NCBI GenBank assembly: GCA_903838125.1
Contig: CAILXF010000050.1
Coordinates: 1-45,137, forward strand
Source: an uncultured Pseudomonadota bacterium
Lineage (GTDB): Bacteria; Pseudomonadota; Gammaproteobacteria; Burkholderiales; Methylophilaceae
DNA: 45,137 bases
Reading direction: 5' to 3'
Positions 35,283-43,230 of the stretch are shown one piece after another. The notes below the pieces were generated by a model. That model was not told where the DNA came from. It worked only from the letters and a program-made list of their open reading frames with translations, and did no database searches. Both the position numbers and the translations under genes were made by a program. The first letter of the stretch is position 1. The number at the start of each line of letters is the position of its first letter.

Positions 35283-35837
35283 TTAGATTGAGACTAAGCG
35301 CGTCATGAATGGCTCATGTTTCTGATGATAAAACCCCGGAACGCGCAGCACTCTTGCAAGGTCGTTGACTGAAGGGTCCGTGTCCAAGGCGTTGGCGATT
35401 GCCTGTTGCCTAGGCTTAAACTCTTCGAGCTTGGTGTCGTTAGTTAGCCAGTAGATATGCCACTTATCAGGACTGCTCTCCACAAGAATGTGTGGCGGTG
35501 GGCACTTTTCAAGTATCGGTCCGATTGGCGTACCGTCAGCATCCGCGAACAAAGCACGTACGGTGATAACGTTTTCGTTAGTGCGACATGTCTTTTTACC
35601 TTCGTGAATGACACCATTACCACGATTTACCATGACAAAAATACCCGCTCCGCAGTTATTAAGGCGAATCAATTCGTCGGCATGTTGGTCAAGTGTGCCG
35701 TGTAAGACTTTAGCCTTAGCCGTGGACTTGCGCGGACTGTCGTCAAAGCTTTGGAAGGTAAGTTCAGTGGCTGTTGGGTCAAGTCTACTAAAAAAATCTT
35801 CAGCCATTTGGATGTCTACATTTAAACTTTTGTCCAT
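35283..35837 (-). CDS. RepB-family primase domain protein
   Basis: 184 residues. Matches the RepB/AEP-type primase layout: FVMVNRGNG... then VRALFADADGTP (metal-binding acidic residues), PPHILVESSPDKWHIYWL (the H and W of the active site), and DPSVNDLARVLRVPGFYHQK. An aGGGGGcgcgt site precedes the ATG at 35837. It overlaps the previous gene by 16 bases. The protein stops where fused primase-helicases usually continue into PriCT, so the two halves are separate genes here, 78 bp apart. Confidence 0.8.
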   Translation of the reverse strand: MDKSLNVDIQMAEDFFSRLDPTATELTFQSFDDSPRKSTAKAKVLHGTLDQHADELIRLNNCGAGIFVMVNRGNGVIHEGKKTCRTNENVITVRALFADADGTPIGPILEKCPPPHILVESSPDKWHIYWLTNDTKLEEFKPRQQAIANALDTDPSVNDLARVLRVPGFYHQKHEPFMTRLVSI

Positions 35838-36127
35838 ACGCGCCCCCTTAAGTTTGGATTTTTGCTTGAAGCAGCATGAAACGCTCTGTGTGCTTTTATT
35901 AGCATGGTCGCTGACGCTACATTTTGATTAGGCTTTAAAGGTATGTAAGCCATAGCGCCATCGTGCCAATATACTATTGCGACGTTATATCCTGCCGCGA
36001 GAATGCCTTTAACAGTATCGATTCTAGACTTGGACTGATTTGAGGCTAAAAATTTTTCAGTTGGAATAAGCTTAGCAGAACTGATTATTTCTTCATCGGT
36101 CAGGTACGTGGTGTCTGTGCAGTTCAT
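35822..36127 (-). CDS. Small element protein, unknown
   Basis: 101 residues from the ATG at 36127, which overlaps the previous stop as ATGA and has GGGGG at good spacing; the frame remains open to 36217, which would overlap the regulator gene. The product has the segment YLTDEEIISSAKLIP and a basic C-terminus, no recognised family. Its position between the AlpA-like gene and primase, with overlaps on both sides, implies co-translation with the replication genes. Confidence 0.6.
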   Translation of the reverse strand: MNCTDTTYLTDEEIISSAKLIPTEKFLASNQSKSRIDTVKGILAAGYNVAIVYWHDGAMAYIPLKPNQNVASATMLIKAHRAFHAASSKNPNLRGRVWTKV

Positions 36128-36354
36128 TGACATACCCCCTTTTGGAGTAGCATCGCAACTTGAGCGACTGGCCAAAGCAATCGGTTGCCGAATTTCACTG
36201 GGCGTATACCGAAGCATTCACCAGTTAGGCAGTAGTTTTTGCGGATAGTCTGGTTAGCTCGATCTGTAGCATGAGCAAATTCACCAGTATTGATATGATC
36301 GCGACCAGCAGCAATTGCTGCTAGCGCAGGTTGTTTTTCAACTTCTAACGTCAT
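36124..36354 (-). CDS. AlpA/excisionase-like DNA-binding protein
   Basis: 76 residues. The segment INTGEFAHATDRANQTIRKNYCLTGECFGIRPVKFGNRLLWPVAQVAMLL has the MerR/AlpA-type helix-turn-helix layout common in integrated elements: helix, recognition helix (TIRKNY), wing (RPVKFGNRLLWP). An AAGGAG site precedes the ATG. Such proteins in P4-like elements act as excisionase or activator of int. It sits upstream of the replication genes. Confidence 0.7.
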   Translation of the reverse strand: MTLEVEKQPALAAIAAGRDHINTGEFAHATDRANQTIRKNYCLTGECFGIRPVKFGNRLLWPVAQVAMLLQKGVCQ

Positions 36355-36416
36355 CGTAATTCTCCTTGATGGAGGCCCGTGCCACTGAAATTTATTCGCA
36401 GTGCAGTACAGGACAT
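36351..36416 (-). CDS. Possible 21-codon leader ORF coupled to AlpA-like gene
   Basis: Open from ATG at 36416 (MSCTALRINFSGTGLHQGELR) to TGA at 36351, whose bases overlap the ATG of the regulator gene (ATGA). The overlap would allow translational coupling. Start site signal is weak. A plus-strand frame of 60 codons (36366-36548, ...AVGDDLRRVAVCGVKRRYSAVFSVF) crosses the same DNA, and one of the two may be the real one. Confidence 0.25.
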   Translation of the reverse strand: MSCTALRINFSGTGLHQGELR

Positions 36417-36492
36417 ACGATGCTTTTTACACACTTATTTCGAGTAAAGTATGCCGTTGGCGACGACCTTCGACGAGTGGCTGTATGTGGCG

Positions 36493-37227
36493 TTAAACGG
36501 CGTTATTCCGCCGTATTTTCAGTCTTTTCCCTAGGGCATCTTTGCTGAAGTTGTCGTTGACGTTATTGTCGTTTGTGTAGTTCAATGTTCTGCTTCCGAC
36601 ACCACCAGTAAACGGTGAGTGACTATTTAATGCCATCTCCTTTAGCTTCAAAAAAACATCGGCAAGTTCCATATTTCCAGCTCGCTTTATGGCCTCGTCT
36701 ATGGCTGGGTCTAAGGTATTTCTGTTCAGTTTGTGGCTTTTAGGTTTTGGTGCGACCGATGGGGCGCAAGTCGTGGCTACTGGTGACGTAGTTATGGGCG
36801 CTATAATTGCAGCAGAGGTTGTCGCGGGTAGCTTGCACGATGGAATGCTGCCTGTGGAGGTGTTTGGGTTGCTCTGTTGCGAAAATAAGTTACTCAGAGC
36901 AGTGAACCCATTTTGTTGGCACCACCTAATCCAGTCTGATTTTAAAATATAAGTCGCGGCTATCTCTAGAGGATTAATGTGCGTAAATTCGTTAGTGGTT
37001 TTGATATAACCAGATCGTACTGCACTTATAAGCACCTTGCTTTTTTCATATACAGCATCCTCCCCATGTGGATTGTCAGAATAATTTGACGCAAATTCTG
37101 GGTCGCATTCACACCTATAGGTGTGTTGCTCTGGGTCGGTTTCGTGAATCATCCAAAATATAGCATCGTAAATAGTTAAGTCGGACATCTCGTGCCAGTG
37201 TTTGCTTAATGATAGTGGGAGTGCCAT
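36493..37227 (-). CDS. Integrase-adjacent protein, unknown
   Basis: 244 residues. The N-terminal part (1-115: SDLTIYDAIFWMIHETDP... YEKSKVLISAVRSGYIKTTNEFTHINPLEIAATYILKSDWIRWCQQNGF) is acidic-aromatic and looks like a folded domain. A Pro/Thr/Ala-rich linker (about 125-165) leads to a basic tail. Similar proteins are common next to integrases in proteobacterial elements; function unknown. It starts 5 bp after the integrase stop on the same strand. Confidence 0.65.
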   Translation of the reverse strand: MALPLSLSKHWHEMSDLTIYDAIFWMIHETDPEQHTYRCECDPEFASNYSDNPHGEDAVYEKSKVLISAVRSGYIKTTNEFTHINPLEIAATYILKSDWIRWCQQNGFTALSNLFSQQSNPNTSTGSIPSCKLPATTSAAIIAPITTSPVATTCAPSVAPKPKSHKLNRNTLDPAIDEAIKRAGNMELADVFLKLKEMALNSHSPFTGGVGSRTLNYTNDNNVNDNFSKDALGKRLKIRRNNAV

Positions 37228-37232
37228 GTGAT

Positions 37233-38618
37233 CTAACCTATTTTAGTTTTAGCATCAGAGGGTGATCGTAATGCTTTACTTGGTGTAGAGCTATTAAAAT
37301 CAACGCTTGCCTGTTTAAGTATCCACGCTTCAATCTTCTCATGCCACATGCGTAACAAATCAAGTGGCCGTTGTCTGTAGTGCTTTTCCGCAATAGCGCT
37401 AGGTTTATGCCCCATAATTTGTGCTGATATGCCTGCTGGCATTTCAACCCACTCGCACAAAGTGCCGAAGGATCTGCGCAAACCATGGATGGACAAGTGT
37501 GGCAGGCCAGCAGCAGCTAAGGCCTTCACGTGTGCAGCACGAGGTTCTGCGAGTCTGCCGTCTTCGGCGGTTAGACTGAAGAAAGCCCAAGGCGATGGCG
37601 ACCAAACCTCGCCAGCATCAGCTAACTTTTTTAAGTATCGTTTAGATGGCGGTACTGCACTGCGTTGCTTTAGGTCTTGTAGTAATAATGCTACATATGG
37701 TGTTAGCGGGATGATGCGTTGCCCATCTACTTTGTCACGCAAAGTTAAGCTTTTCCACTTAAAGTCTATGTGTTCCCACCTAAGCCCCGTTAGCTCTTCA
37801 CGACGTGCGCCGGTAATGAGTAGGCATTGTAAGTAAGCACTAATAACGGGGTTGGATAGCTTACGCACTTCAGCAAACCATATTGGTAGCTGTTCGCGCT
37901 GTAAGCAGTCTGCTTTCGCTACTCCTTTATGTATCGCTTTTCTGACATTGCTAGCAGTGTAGGCTTCTGGTTCAATCATGCCTTTGTAGGTCTTGTTACT
38001 GTTGGCCCACCGAATAAACGCCCGCACTAGCCTAAAGCTCAATGCTGCCCGCGTGGCACGTGTAGCTGATTCTGCCTCCAGCCAACCAGCCATACGCTCG
38101 TTTGTTATTTCAGATAGCCGTAATGGAAATAGCGCAGCTATAGGCCCTGGAATTGTTATGCCACCACCACGATCAATTTTAGCGCCACCGACAGTAGCAA
38201 GATTAACGTGGTCAGCATAATGGCGGTCACCCCAAGACGCTTTATTCTCTTCTAGGTACACAGGCCACAATTCGCCGAAGGTGGTAAGTTGGCGCTGCTG
38301 TTCAGAGCGAGCGCTATCTGCAGCCGTCTTGATGGCTTGTTTTTGCTCACGCGGGTCTATGCCTTTGTTGGTTAGTGTTTTGTACTCAGTCGCTACATCT
38401 TGCGCCTTACTGATTGAATACGTACTAATGTCGCCGATGGTAATGCGCATCGTTTTACCGTGCAGCTTAGTCTCAAAGATGTACGACTTAGCGCCAGCGG
38501 CAGTGACACGGAGGCCGAGACCTCGCGCTTTGGCGTCCCAATAGATTGTTTGCTTGCTATCGGGGTTGCACTTAAAGCTTGCAATGCGATCTGCTGTGAA
38601 GTTGTTGCGGTTTGCCAT
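37233..38618 (-). CDS. int: P4-type tyrosine integrase
   Basis: 461 residues. N-terminal DUF4102-type arm-binding domain (about 1-90: WDAKARGLGLRVTAAGAKSYIFETKLHGKTMRITIGD), a SAM-like core-binding domain (about 105-215), and the catalytic domain with R272 (TGARREEL), H378-x-x-R381 (HGLRRSF), H404 (GHKPS) and nucleophile Y414 (KHYRQRP). All catalytic residues are intact. Its start is 165 bp from attR, typical spacing; the gap includes CTGTGTAG twice (38635-38642, 38645-38652) and TGCGTG-TAAA-CACGCA (38751-38766), which may be arm sites. Confidence 0.93.
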   Translation of the reverse strand: MANRNNFTADRIASFKCNPDSKQTIYWDAKARGLGLRVTAAGAKSYIFETKLHGKTMRITIGDISTYSISKAQDVATEYKTLTNKGIDPREQKQAIKTAADSARSEQQRQLTTFGELWPVYLEENKASWGDRHYADHVNLATVGGAKIDRGGGITIPGPIAALFPLRLSEITNERMAGWLEAESATRATRAALSFRLVRAFIRWANSNKTYKGMIEPEAYTASNVRKAIHKGVAKADCLQREQLPIWFAEVRKLSNPVISAYLQCLLITGARREELTGLRWEHIDFKWKSLTLRDKVDGQRIIPLTPYVALLLQDLKQRSAVPPSKRYLKKLADAGEVWSPSPWAFFSLTAEDGRLAEPRAAHVKALAAAGLPHLSIHGLRRSFGTLCEWVEMPAGISAQIMGHKPSAIAEKHYRQRPLDLLRMWHEKIEAWILKQASVDFNSSTPSKALRSPSDAKTKIG

Positions 38619-38782
38619 TTGTGTTCCTACGTATCTGTGTAGCCTCTGTGTAGGAAAATTGTATCAACAAATAGGAATAGATGTAAACACTGGCTTGTAG
38701 ATATTTTTAATATATCATTGATTTTATGTGATATTTTGTGTTTTAATCATTGCGTGTAAACACGCATCAACATAGTTTTGTT

Positions 38783-38831
38783 CGGACTTTTAATCCGTTT
38801 GTCGTGGGTTCGATCCCCGCACGCCCTACCA
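38783..38831 (+). pseudogene. tRNA-Lys 3' fragment in attR
   Basis: The last 49 bases of tRNA-Lys (from base 28 to the CCA), followed by a copy of the terminator hairpin (38838-38866). It lacks the D-arm and 5' acceptor strand, so it cannot fold as a tRNA. Confidence 0.93.
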
Positions 38832-38866
38832 ATACCTAAAAGGCTTCCAGAGATGGGAGCCTTTTT
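38783..38866. repeat. attR: 84-bp direct repeat (right)
   Basis: Identical to 20207-20290; the T-run that follows is one base longer here. It marks the right end of the element. Confidence 0.95.
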
Positions 38867-38867
38867 T

Positions 38868-39304
38868 CATTTGTGGGCTGGCTAGCACGGGGCTAGCACT
38901 AACAGTTAACCTCAAGGTATAAAACATAGCCCTTCGCTTCAAATTACGCGCGCGCGAAGGTGCTTGTGAGCATGACTCAATAGAATAGAGCGACCCCGGC
39001 TAAGCGCTACCCAGAATAAGTAGGTAAGAACTTACGCGCACGCGAGGCTGCATGACATGTATGCCCCTCTAAAACTGGTCTCCACATACCTTGGCACCCA
39101 CTTTAATAGGCTAAAGTCTGCTTTAAGGCATGCTAATTTTATGGTCGTTAGGCAGCAGTGGGCCAGAAGCAGACATTCCCCTTGCAGTCATTAAGTAAAT
39201 TATTTTACTGATAAATTGAGAACTTTCGTATCAAATTTACCAAAATACTTATTATTCATGATGATGGAGAAATTCCTCTGGAGCACTTTAAGAATTATCC
39301 TAGT
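38868..39304. other. Noncoding gap between attR and the beta-barrel gene
   Basis: About 440 bases without a gene. Visible: GGCTAGCAC twice (38880-38888 and 38892-38900 approx.), CG-alternating blocks (near 38949-38958 and 39035-39045), and a GTAAG-AA-CTTAC palindrome (39024-39035). No promoter or RNA gene is recognised. Confidence 0.4.
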
Positions 39305-40069
39305 TTAATAAAGTATCTGAAGGGCTAGGTAAACTAAACATTTATTAGTGGCTTCAATGTTCGCGAGCCCTCTGCCTGCAGAAAATAGTAAGTTATAGTC
39401 TTTTAATAGTTGATATCTTCCACCCAGATTGAAGCCAGTCACGCTTTGATTCAGGGGCTTGTCCGGGGTCTCATGAAATACCTCACTCCCCAATTGAAGT
39501 GATGGGGTGAACTGGTATAGGACCGCAGTTCCAAAGTACCATGAGTTTTGGTTATCTACTCCTGGATTGATTCGATATCCTATGCCGCCATAACCGGTCC
39601 ATTTATCTTTGTTAAATTGAACCCATGTAGGAATAAAGGTCTTGATTTTGCCCATATTGGGGCGTAATGACGAGTCACCTGTGGGAATCTCAATCATGGG
39701 ATAAGTACCTACCATGACTGAGGAGTTTCCGTAATCAATATTAATAAATCGATACTTCATCCCAATTTCAGTATTGTCAAAGCCAGTCGATTTTTTGCTC
39801 AGAGTTTTTTCATAGGAATAGCGAGGTTGTGCATGAATTTGCAAGTCTGGGGTGAGGCCATAATTGATATCAATGCTTGGCATTGCAACGGATGATTCCT
39901 GATGACGCCAAGATTTAGTAGCAGCGTAGTTGACCTCCCAGTGCTGATATTCTACTGGCTCTGGATCATCGGTTACAAAGGGTGGCCCAGCTAAAGCCAA
40001 GGGTGAGTATTGCAACAAAAGCAACATTGTTACTTTTAGTGCGATTGAAAGTTGGGGATGGTATTGCAT
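39305..40069 (-). CDS. Outer-membrane beta-barrel protein, transporter-like
   Basis: 254 residues. Signal peptide with cleavage near LALA-GPPF, then FVTDDPEPVEYQHWEVNYA, as in the transporter/MetA-pathway-like OMP family. Alternating short strands fill the chain (IDINYGLTPDLQIHAQPRYSYE, YGGIGYRINPGV), and it ends in an aromatic residue (QILY), typical of outer-membrane insertion. Substrate unknown. Last gene of a three-gene minus-strand set, 26 bp after its neighbour. Confidence 0.72.
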   Translation of the reverse strand: MQYHPQLSIALKVTMLLLLQYSPLALAGPPFVTDDPEPVEYQHWEVNYAATKSWRHQESSVAMPSIDINYGLTPDLQIHAQPRYSYEKTLSKKSTGFDNTEIGMKYRFINIDYGNSSVMVGTYPMIEIPTGDSSLRPNMGKIKTFIPTWVQFNKDKWTGYGGIGYRINPGVDNQNSWYFGTAVLYQFTPSLQLGSEVFHETPDKPLNQSVTGFNLGGRYQLLKDYNLLFSAGRGLANIEATNKCLVYLALQILY

Positions 40070-40095
40070 TATTAAATCAATGAGGCTTTTCTCAA

Positions 40096-40857
40096 CTAAT
40101 GGCCTGAACCTTTAGCTGCGCGTTGTGGATAAATAAGAAGACCTATAGTAATTAGGATTAGTAATGCCAAAGAAGCAGAGTAGCGACTGAGCGCGAGACC
40201 CCCATGGTCAATTGGCTTGTCTAGGAAGTCTCCTACAACAGCGCCAAAAGGTCTGGTGAGAATGAAAGCCATCCAAAAAAGTATCACTTTAGGAATCTTG
40301 GACCATAAATGAGCAGCTAAAATTATTAAAAGTAATCCGCCAAAAATATACACTCCTCCAGTGTAGCCCAACCCAGCAGTGTCAGCAGTCCAGTCTCCTA
40401 ATGCTGTTCCCAGTGTTTGGGAAAACATAATGGTGACCCAGTAAAAAATTTCTGTTTTTTGGTCGCCTACCTTATTCATAGACACCGAACCAAGTGTTTT
40501 ATGCCAGATAACAAAAGAAAGGATTAGGAAACTAAATAATAGCAATGTTCCGCCGGCATACCCAATGGCCAAAGAGCGGTCTGCAAAGTCTGCCAGTGTG
40601 GTCCCCACCGTAGTCGTGGCAATAATGGTGGTCCAATAAACGAATGGATGAAATTTTTTTGCACGTATTTGAGCAAACACTGCGACTAGAAAAACGACCG
40701 CAAAGATTACGGTTCCGACAAGGTAGCCGAGGCCAAGTGACATGGAAACTGCATCACCCCCTGTTTCGCCTAAGGTGGTTGCAAAAATCTTAACTATCCA
40801 GAATGAAAGGGTAATTTCTGGCACTTTACTTAGTGTGGATTGAATCGTTTTATTCAT
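40096..40857 (-). CDS. COG4705-like membrane protein with four internal repeats
   Basis: 253 residues with about eight hydrophobic segments. A motif recurs four times: ATTLGETGGD (~26-35), TTTVGTTLADFAD (~81-93), SQTLGTALGDWTAD (~146-159) and TRPFGAVVGDFLD (~203-215), each with a conserved Gly and acidic residue in or beside a membrane helix. The pattern suggests a fourfold pore or binding site for a cation; that is inference. Similar proteins are annotated as COG4705 hypothetical membrane proteins. It starts 9 bp after the metallophosphoesterase. Confidence 0.72.
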   Translation of the reverse strand: MNKTIQSTLSKVPEITLSFWIVKIFATTLGETGGDAVSMSLGLGYLVGTVIFAVVFLVAVFAQIRAKKFHPFVYWTTIIATTTVGTTLADFADRSLAIGYAGGTLLLFSFLILSFVIWHKTLGSVSMNKVGDQKTEIFYWVTIMFSQTLGTALGDWTADTAGLGYTGGVYIFGGLLLIILAAHLWSKIPKVILFWMAFILTRPFGAVVGDFLDKPIDHGGLALSRYSASLALLILITIGLLIYPQRAAKGSGH

Positions 40858-40866
40858 TTCTATAAT

Positions 40867-42231
40867 TTACTCGTTGTTCGGTTTACAACTAAACTTCTCA
40901 GGTGAGCTATTGAGTTCTAAATGGCAAGTTAAATGGGTTTTGCCATTCATATCTTTCTGCTTTAACTCCCAGCCATTTTCGATCTTTTCTAGCGTTGTGT
41001 ACCCATAATTTTGAGAAGATAAACTCTCTACTGTGCTTATGCCCTTTGCCATTTCAAAATTAATCGGCAGTGACTCTGTAAAAGGAGGTTCAAGAAGCGA
41101 GCCCCCAAATCCTGTAATTAAAGATATTGGAACATTTTTCTCAAAGCTATTTAATTCAAAGGTATGAATATGTCCTTGAAGGGCCAGTTGAATGTTTTTA
41201 GGTACAAAATTTTCATATTTTCCGGCTTCCAAGGATTTAATCAACGTGACGTTACCTCCTTCAAATCCTGCATTTGGTAAGTAGCCGTAGCCTAGCAAAG
41301 GATGGTGCACCACTAACCAGTTCTTTGGTTTTTTTTCTGCGAGCTTAGCTACTTCTTTAAACTGATCCTGATAGCTCCTAATTAAATGATCAGAGTCTTT
41401 CGTAAGTTTTTCTGATGCATTTGAGGAATCAAAAATAATGAGTTGCTGGTCGGGACCAAGAGAAACTGCATACGGGCTGGAAAATTCAGAGGCTACCGAA
41501 TTTTTTGTAAAACAAGCACGTTCAATATCAAATGGATCTGGATCTAAATATCTAAACCAACCCTGACCAGCCCGTTGACATGATTCATGATTGCCTCTGG
41601 TAAAAACCCACGGTGCTGCTTCAAGTAGCGGTTGCATGGGCTCAAAAAAGTCTGCGTTCCATGTATCAAAACCGTACCCATAAGGACTCTTCTTACAGCC
41701 AGGGGTGCTACATTCACTTTCCCGATAGTGATAGTCGCCTACATGGATTACCAAGTCTGGTTTTTCAGCTGCAGCACTCACTGCAACTTTGGCTAAGGGC
41801 CATAGCAAAGCATTTTCGCATGATTGAAATTCATCAGGGGCTTTCATTCGACAGCCTGTGTCACCAAGCAACACAATTTTTTTGGGTTCTGAAATCACCT
41901 TGGGTAATACTTTGTTTTCAAGAGAGACCTGTTGAATGGATGCAGGCAAGGTTAATTCACAGACTAATTCTGGAAATACGGCTGGCTTATTTTTCGCAAG
42001 CGTTCCGTCGTAGGCGTTGACCCGAACATTCATGGCTTGTTTTTGATTGTCTACCCGCAATGAAGGGCATGTTGTTGCATGGGTAATCACTCTAACAATC
42101 GTGAGTCCATTCCTATTGATGCTAGTAATAGTGCCAATCTTCTGATCTTGCTGCGCATTTAATATATTGATGTTTAGCAATAATATGCATAACAATCCCT
42201 TAAGTAGCAAATGACTTGTATTGATCCACAT
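40867..42231 (-). CDS. Secreted calcineurin-like metallophosphoesterase
   Basis: 454 residues with a signal peptide (about 1-26, ending ILNAQ). The catalytic domain carries the five metallophosphoesterase motifs: GDTGCR, GDYHYRE, RGNHESC, VVHHPLLGYG and GHIHTFE. Seven or more cysteines in the extracytoplasmic region suggest disulfides. It is probably periplasmic and may release phosphate from an organic ester; the substrate is not determined. First gene of the operon, divergent from tonB. Confidence 0.85.
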   Translation of the reverse strand: MWINTSHLLLKGLLCILLLNINILNAQQDQKIGTITSINRNGLTIVRVITHATTCPSLRVDNQKQAMNVRVNAYDGTLAKNKPAVFPELVCELTLPASIQQVSLENKVLPKVISEPKKIVLLGDTGCRMKAPDEFQSCENALLWPLAKVAVSAAAEKPDLVIHVGDYHYRESECSTPGCKKSPYGYGFDTWNADFFEPMQPLLEAAPWVFTRGNHESCQRAGQGWFRYLDPDPFDIERACFTKNSVASEFSSPYAVSLGPDQQLIIFDSSNASEKLTKDSDHLIRSYQDQFKEVAKLAEKKPKNWLVVHHPLLGYGYLPNAGFEGGNVTLIKSLEAGKYENFVPKNIQLALQGHIHTFELNSFEKNVPISLITGFGGSLLEPPFTESLPINFEMAKGISTVESLSSQNYGYTTLEKIENGWELKQKDMNGKTHLTCHLELNSSPEKFSCKPNNE

Positions 42232-42556
42232 AATTACAATGATCTCTATTGAGGTTAGGCTTAAAGTTTATTGATTCTGTTTTAAATAAAGAGGATTTAT
42301 ATGCTTAATTTGTACAGACTCTAATCATTATTCTATAAGTTTATTGCATATGGATGACAGTAGAGGAATAAAGGCTTTTTCTCATTAATCATTGATAGAG
42401 TTAAGCGTTATTTGGTATATAAAATTCTTTTTGTCATACGCATGCAACAAACTCTGGCGAATATCTCATCCTTAATAAAAAACTTCACATACCTATTTTT
42501 AAGTTGTACTTATGTGTAGTTTTTTCAAAAGTTTGAGAGAGTTTTAAAATAGAAAA
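42232..42556. promoter_or_regulatory. Divergent promoter region metallophosphoesterase / tonB
   Basis: 325 AT-rich bases between divergent operons. It contains a TTGTCAT near 42431 that resembles one half of a PHO box, but no second half at 11-bp spacing. No ribosomal or regulatory RNA is seen. Confidence 0.35.
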
Positions 42557-43216
42557 ATGAGTTTTGTAAATCCAGCGAAAAATAAATTTGGTCGCCTAAC
42601 TGTGATCGTTGCTGTCATCTGTTTGCAGCTTCTCTTGGTCATATTGTTCGAGCATAGCCTATCAATTAAGCTGTCAGCCGTTGCAAAGACATCGATTGCT
42701 GCAAGACTCATTGAGGAATTTAAGGAGCCGCTCCCACCGCCACCACCGCCACCTAAGACGCAAAAAATAAAAAAAATTGAGCCAAAGCCTTTTGTGCCAA
42801 AACCAGAAGTCTCGCTACCAGTGGAGATTAAACCAGAGATACAAGCTACAGCAACAATACCAGTTGAAGCGCCTGTTACACATATTCAGGTTTCTGTGCC
42901 TGTCGTGTCCCATACACCACCCAAACCAGACCCTGTTGTTATTACAGGTAAGCTGGATGCCTCTGCTGGTTGTGATAAACCTGAATATCCTCAAGCCTCT
43001 CTGAATGCGCAAGAGGAAGGGGTGGTTGCATTAAGTTTCTTAGTGGATGCGAACAATTCAGTTAAGGAAAGCCGTGTAGATAAAACGAGTGGGTATAAGA
43101 GATTAGATAACGCGGCACGTGACGCGTTAAGTTTATGTAAATTCAAGGCAGGTACCGAAAATGGTAAGCCTGTCGCCTCTTGGGTAAAGATTAAATACGC
43201 TTGGCAATTAAATTAA
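42557..43216 (+). CDS. tonB: Energy transducer TonB
   Basis: 219 residues. One N-terminal membrane helix (about 12-32), a Pro-rich periplasmic linker (PLPPPPPPPKTQKIKKIEPKPFVPKP), and a C-terminal TonB domain (about 135-219: CDKPEYPQASLNAQEEGVVALSFLVDANNSVKESRVDKTSGYKRLDNAARDAL...). It couples the proton gradient to outer-membrane receptors. No Shine-Dalgarno at standard spacing. exbB follows at 14 bp. Confidence 0.9.
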   Translation: MSFVNPAKNKFGRLTVIVAVICLQLLLVILFEHSLSIKLSAVAKTSIAARLIEEFKEPLPPPPPPPKTQKIKKIEPKPFVPKPEVSLPVEIKPEIQATATIPVEAPVTHIQVSVPVVSHTPPKPDPVVITGKLDASAGCDKPEYPQASLNAQEEGVVALSFLVDANNSVKESRVDKTSGYKRLDNAARDALSLCKFKAGTENGKPVASWVKIKYAWQLN

Positions 43217-43230
43217 CAATGGAGAACACA

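Larger units (their letters stand above)
20207..38866. mobile_element. Integrated satellite-like element in tRNA-Lys
   Basis: Bounded by an 84-bp perfect repeat, 18,576 bp from one repeat start to the other. Contents from the right: integrase, unknown protein, AlpA-like regulator, unknown protein, primase, helicase, candidate origin, terminase small subunit, then the type I restriction cargo, membrane protein, small ORFs, DUF932 protein, annealing protein and YqaJ exonuclease. No capsid, tail, portal, large terminase or conjugation genes are seen. The integrase sits next to attR, about 165 bp inside, at the opposite end from the restored tRNA. The core gene set is that of phage-inducible satellites; mobility by a helper phage is inferred. 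Confidence 0.88.

Noticed and set aside
20290-38783. A complete prophage
   Set aside because: No capsid, portal, tail, large terminase or lysis gene is visible; only terS, integrase and replication genes.
42428-42450. Possible PHO box
   Set aside because: Only one TTGTCAT-like half is seen; the second half at 11-bp spacing is absent.
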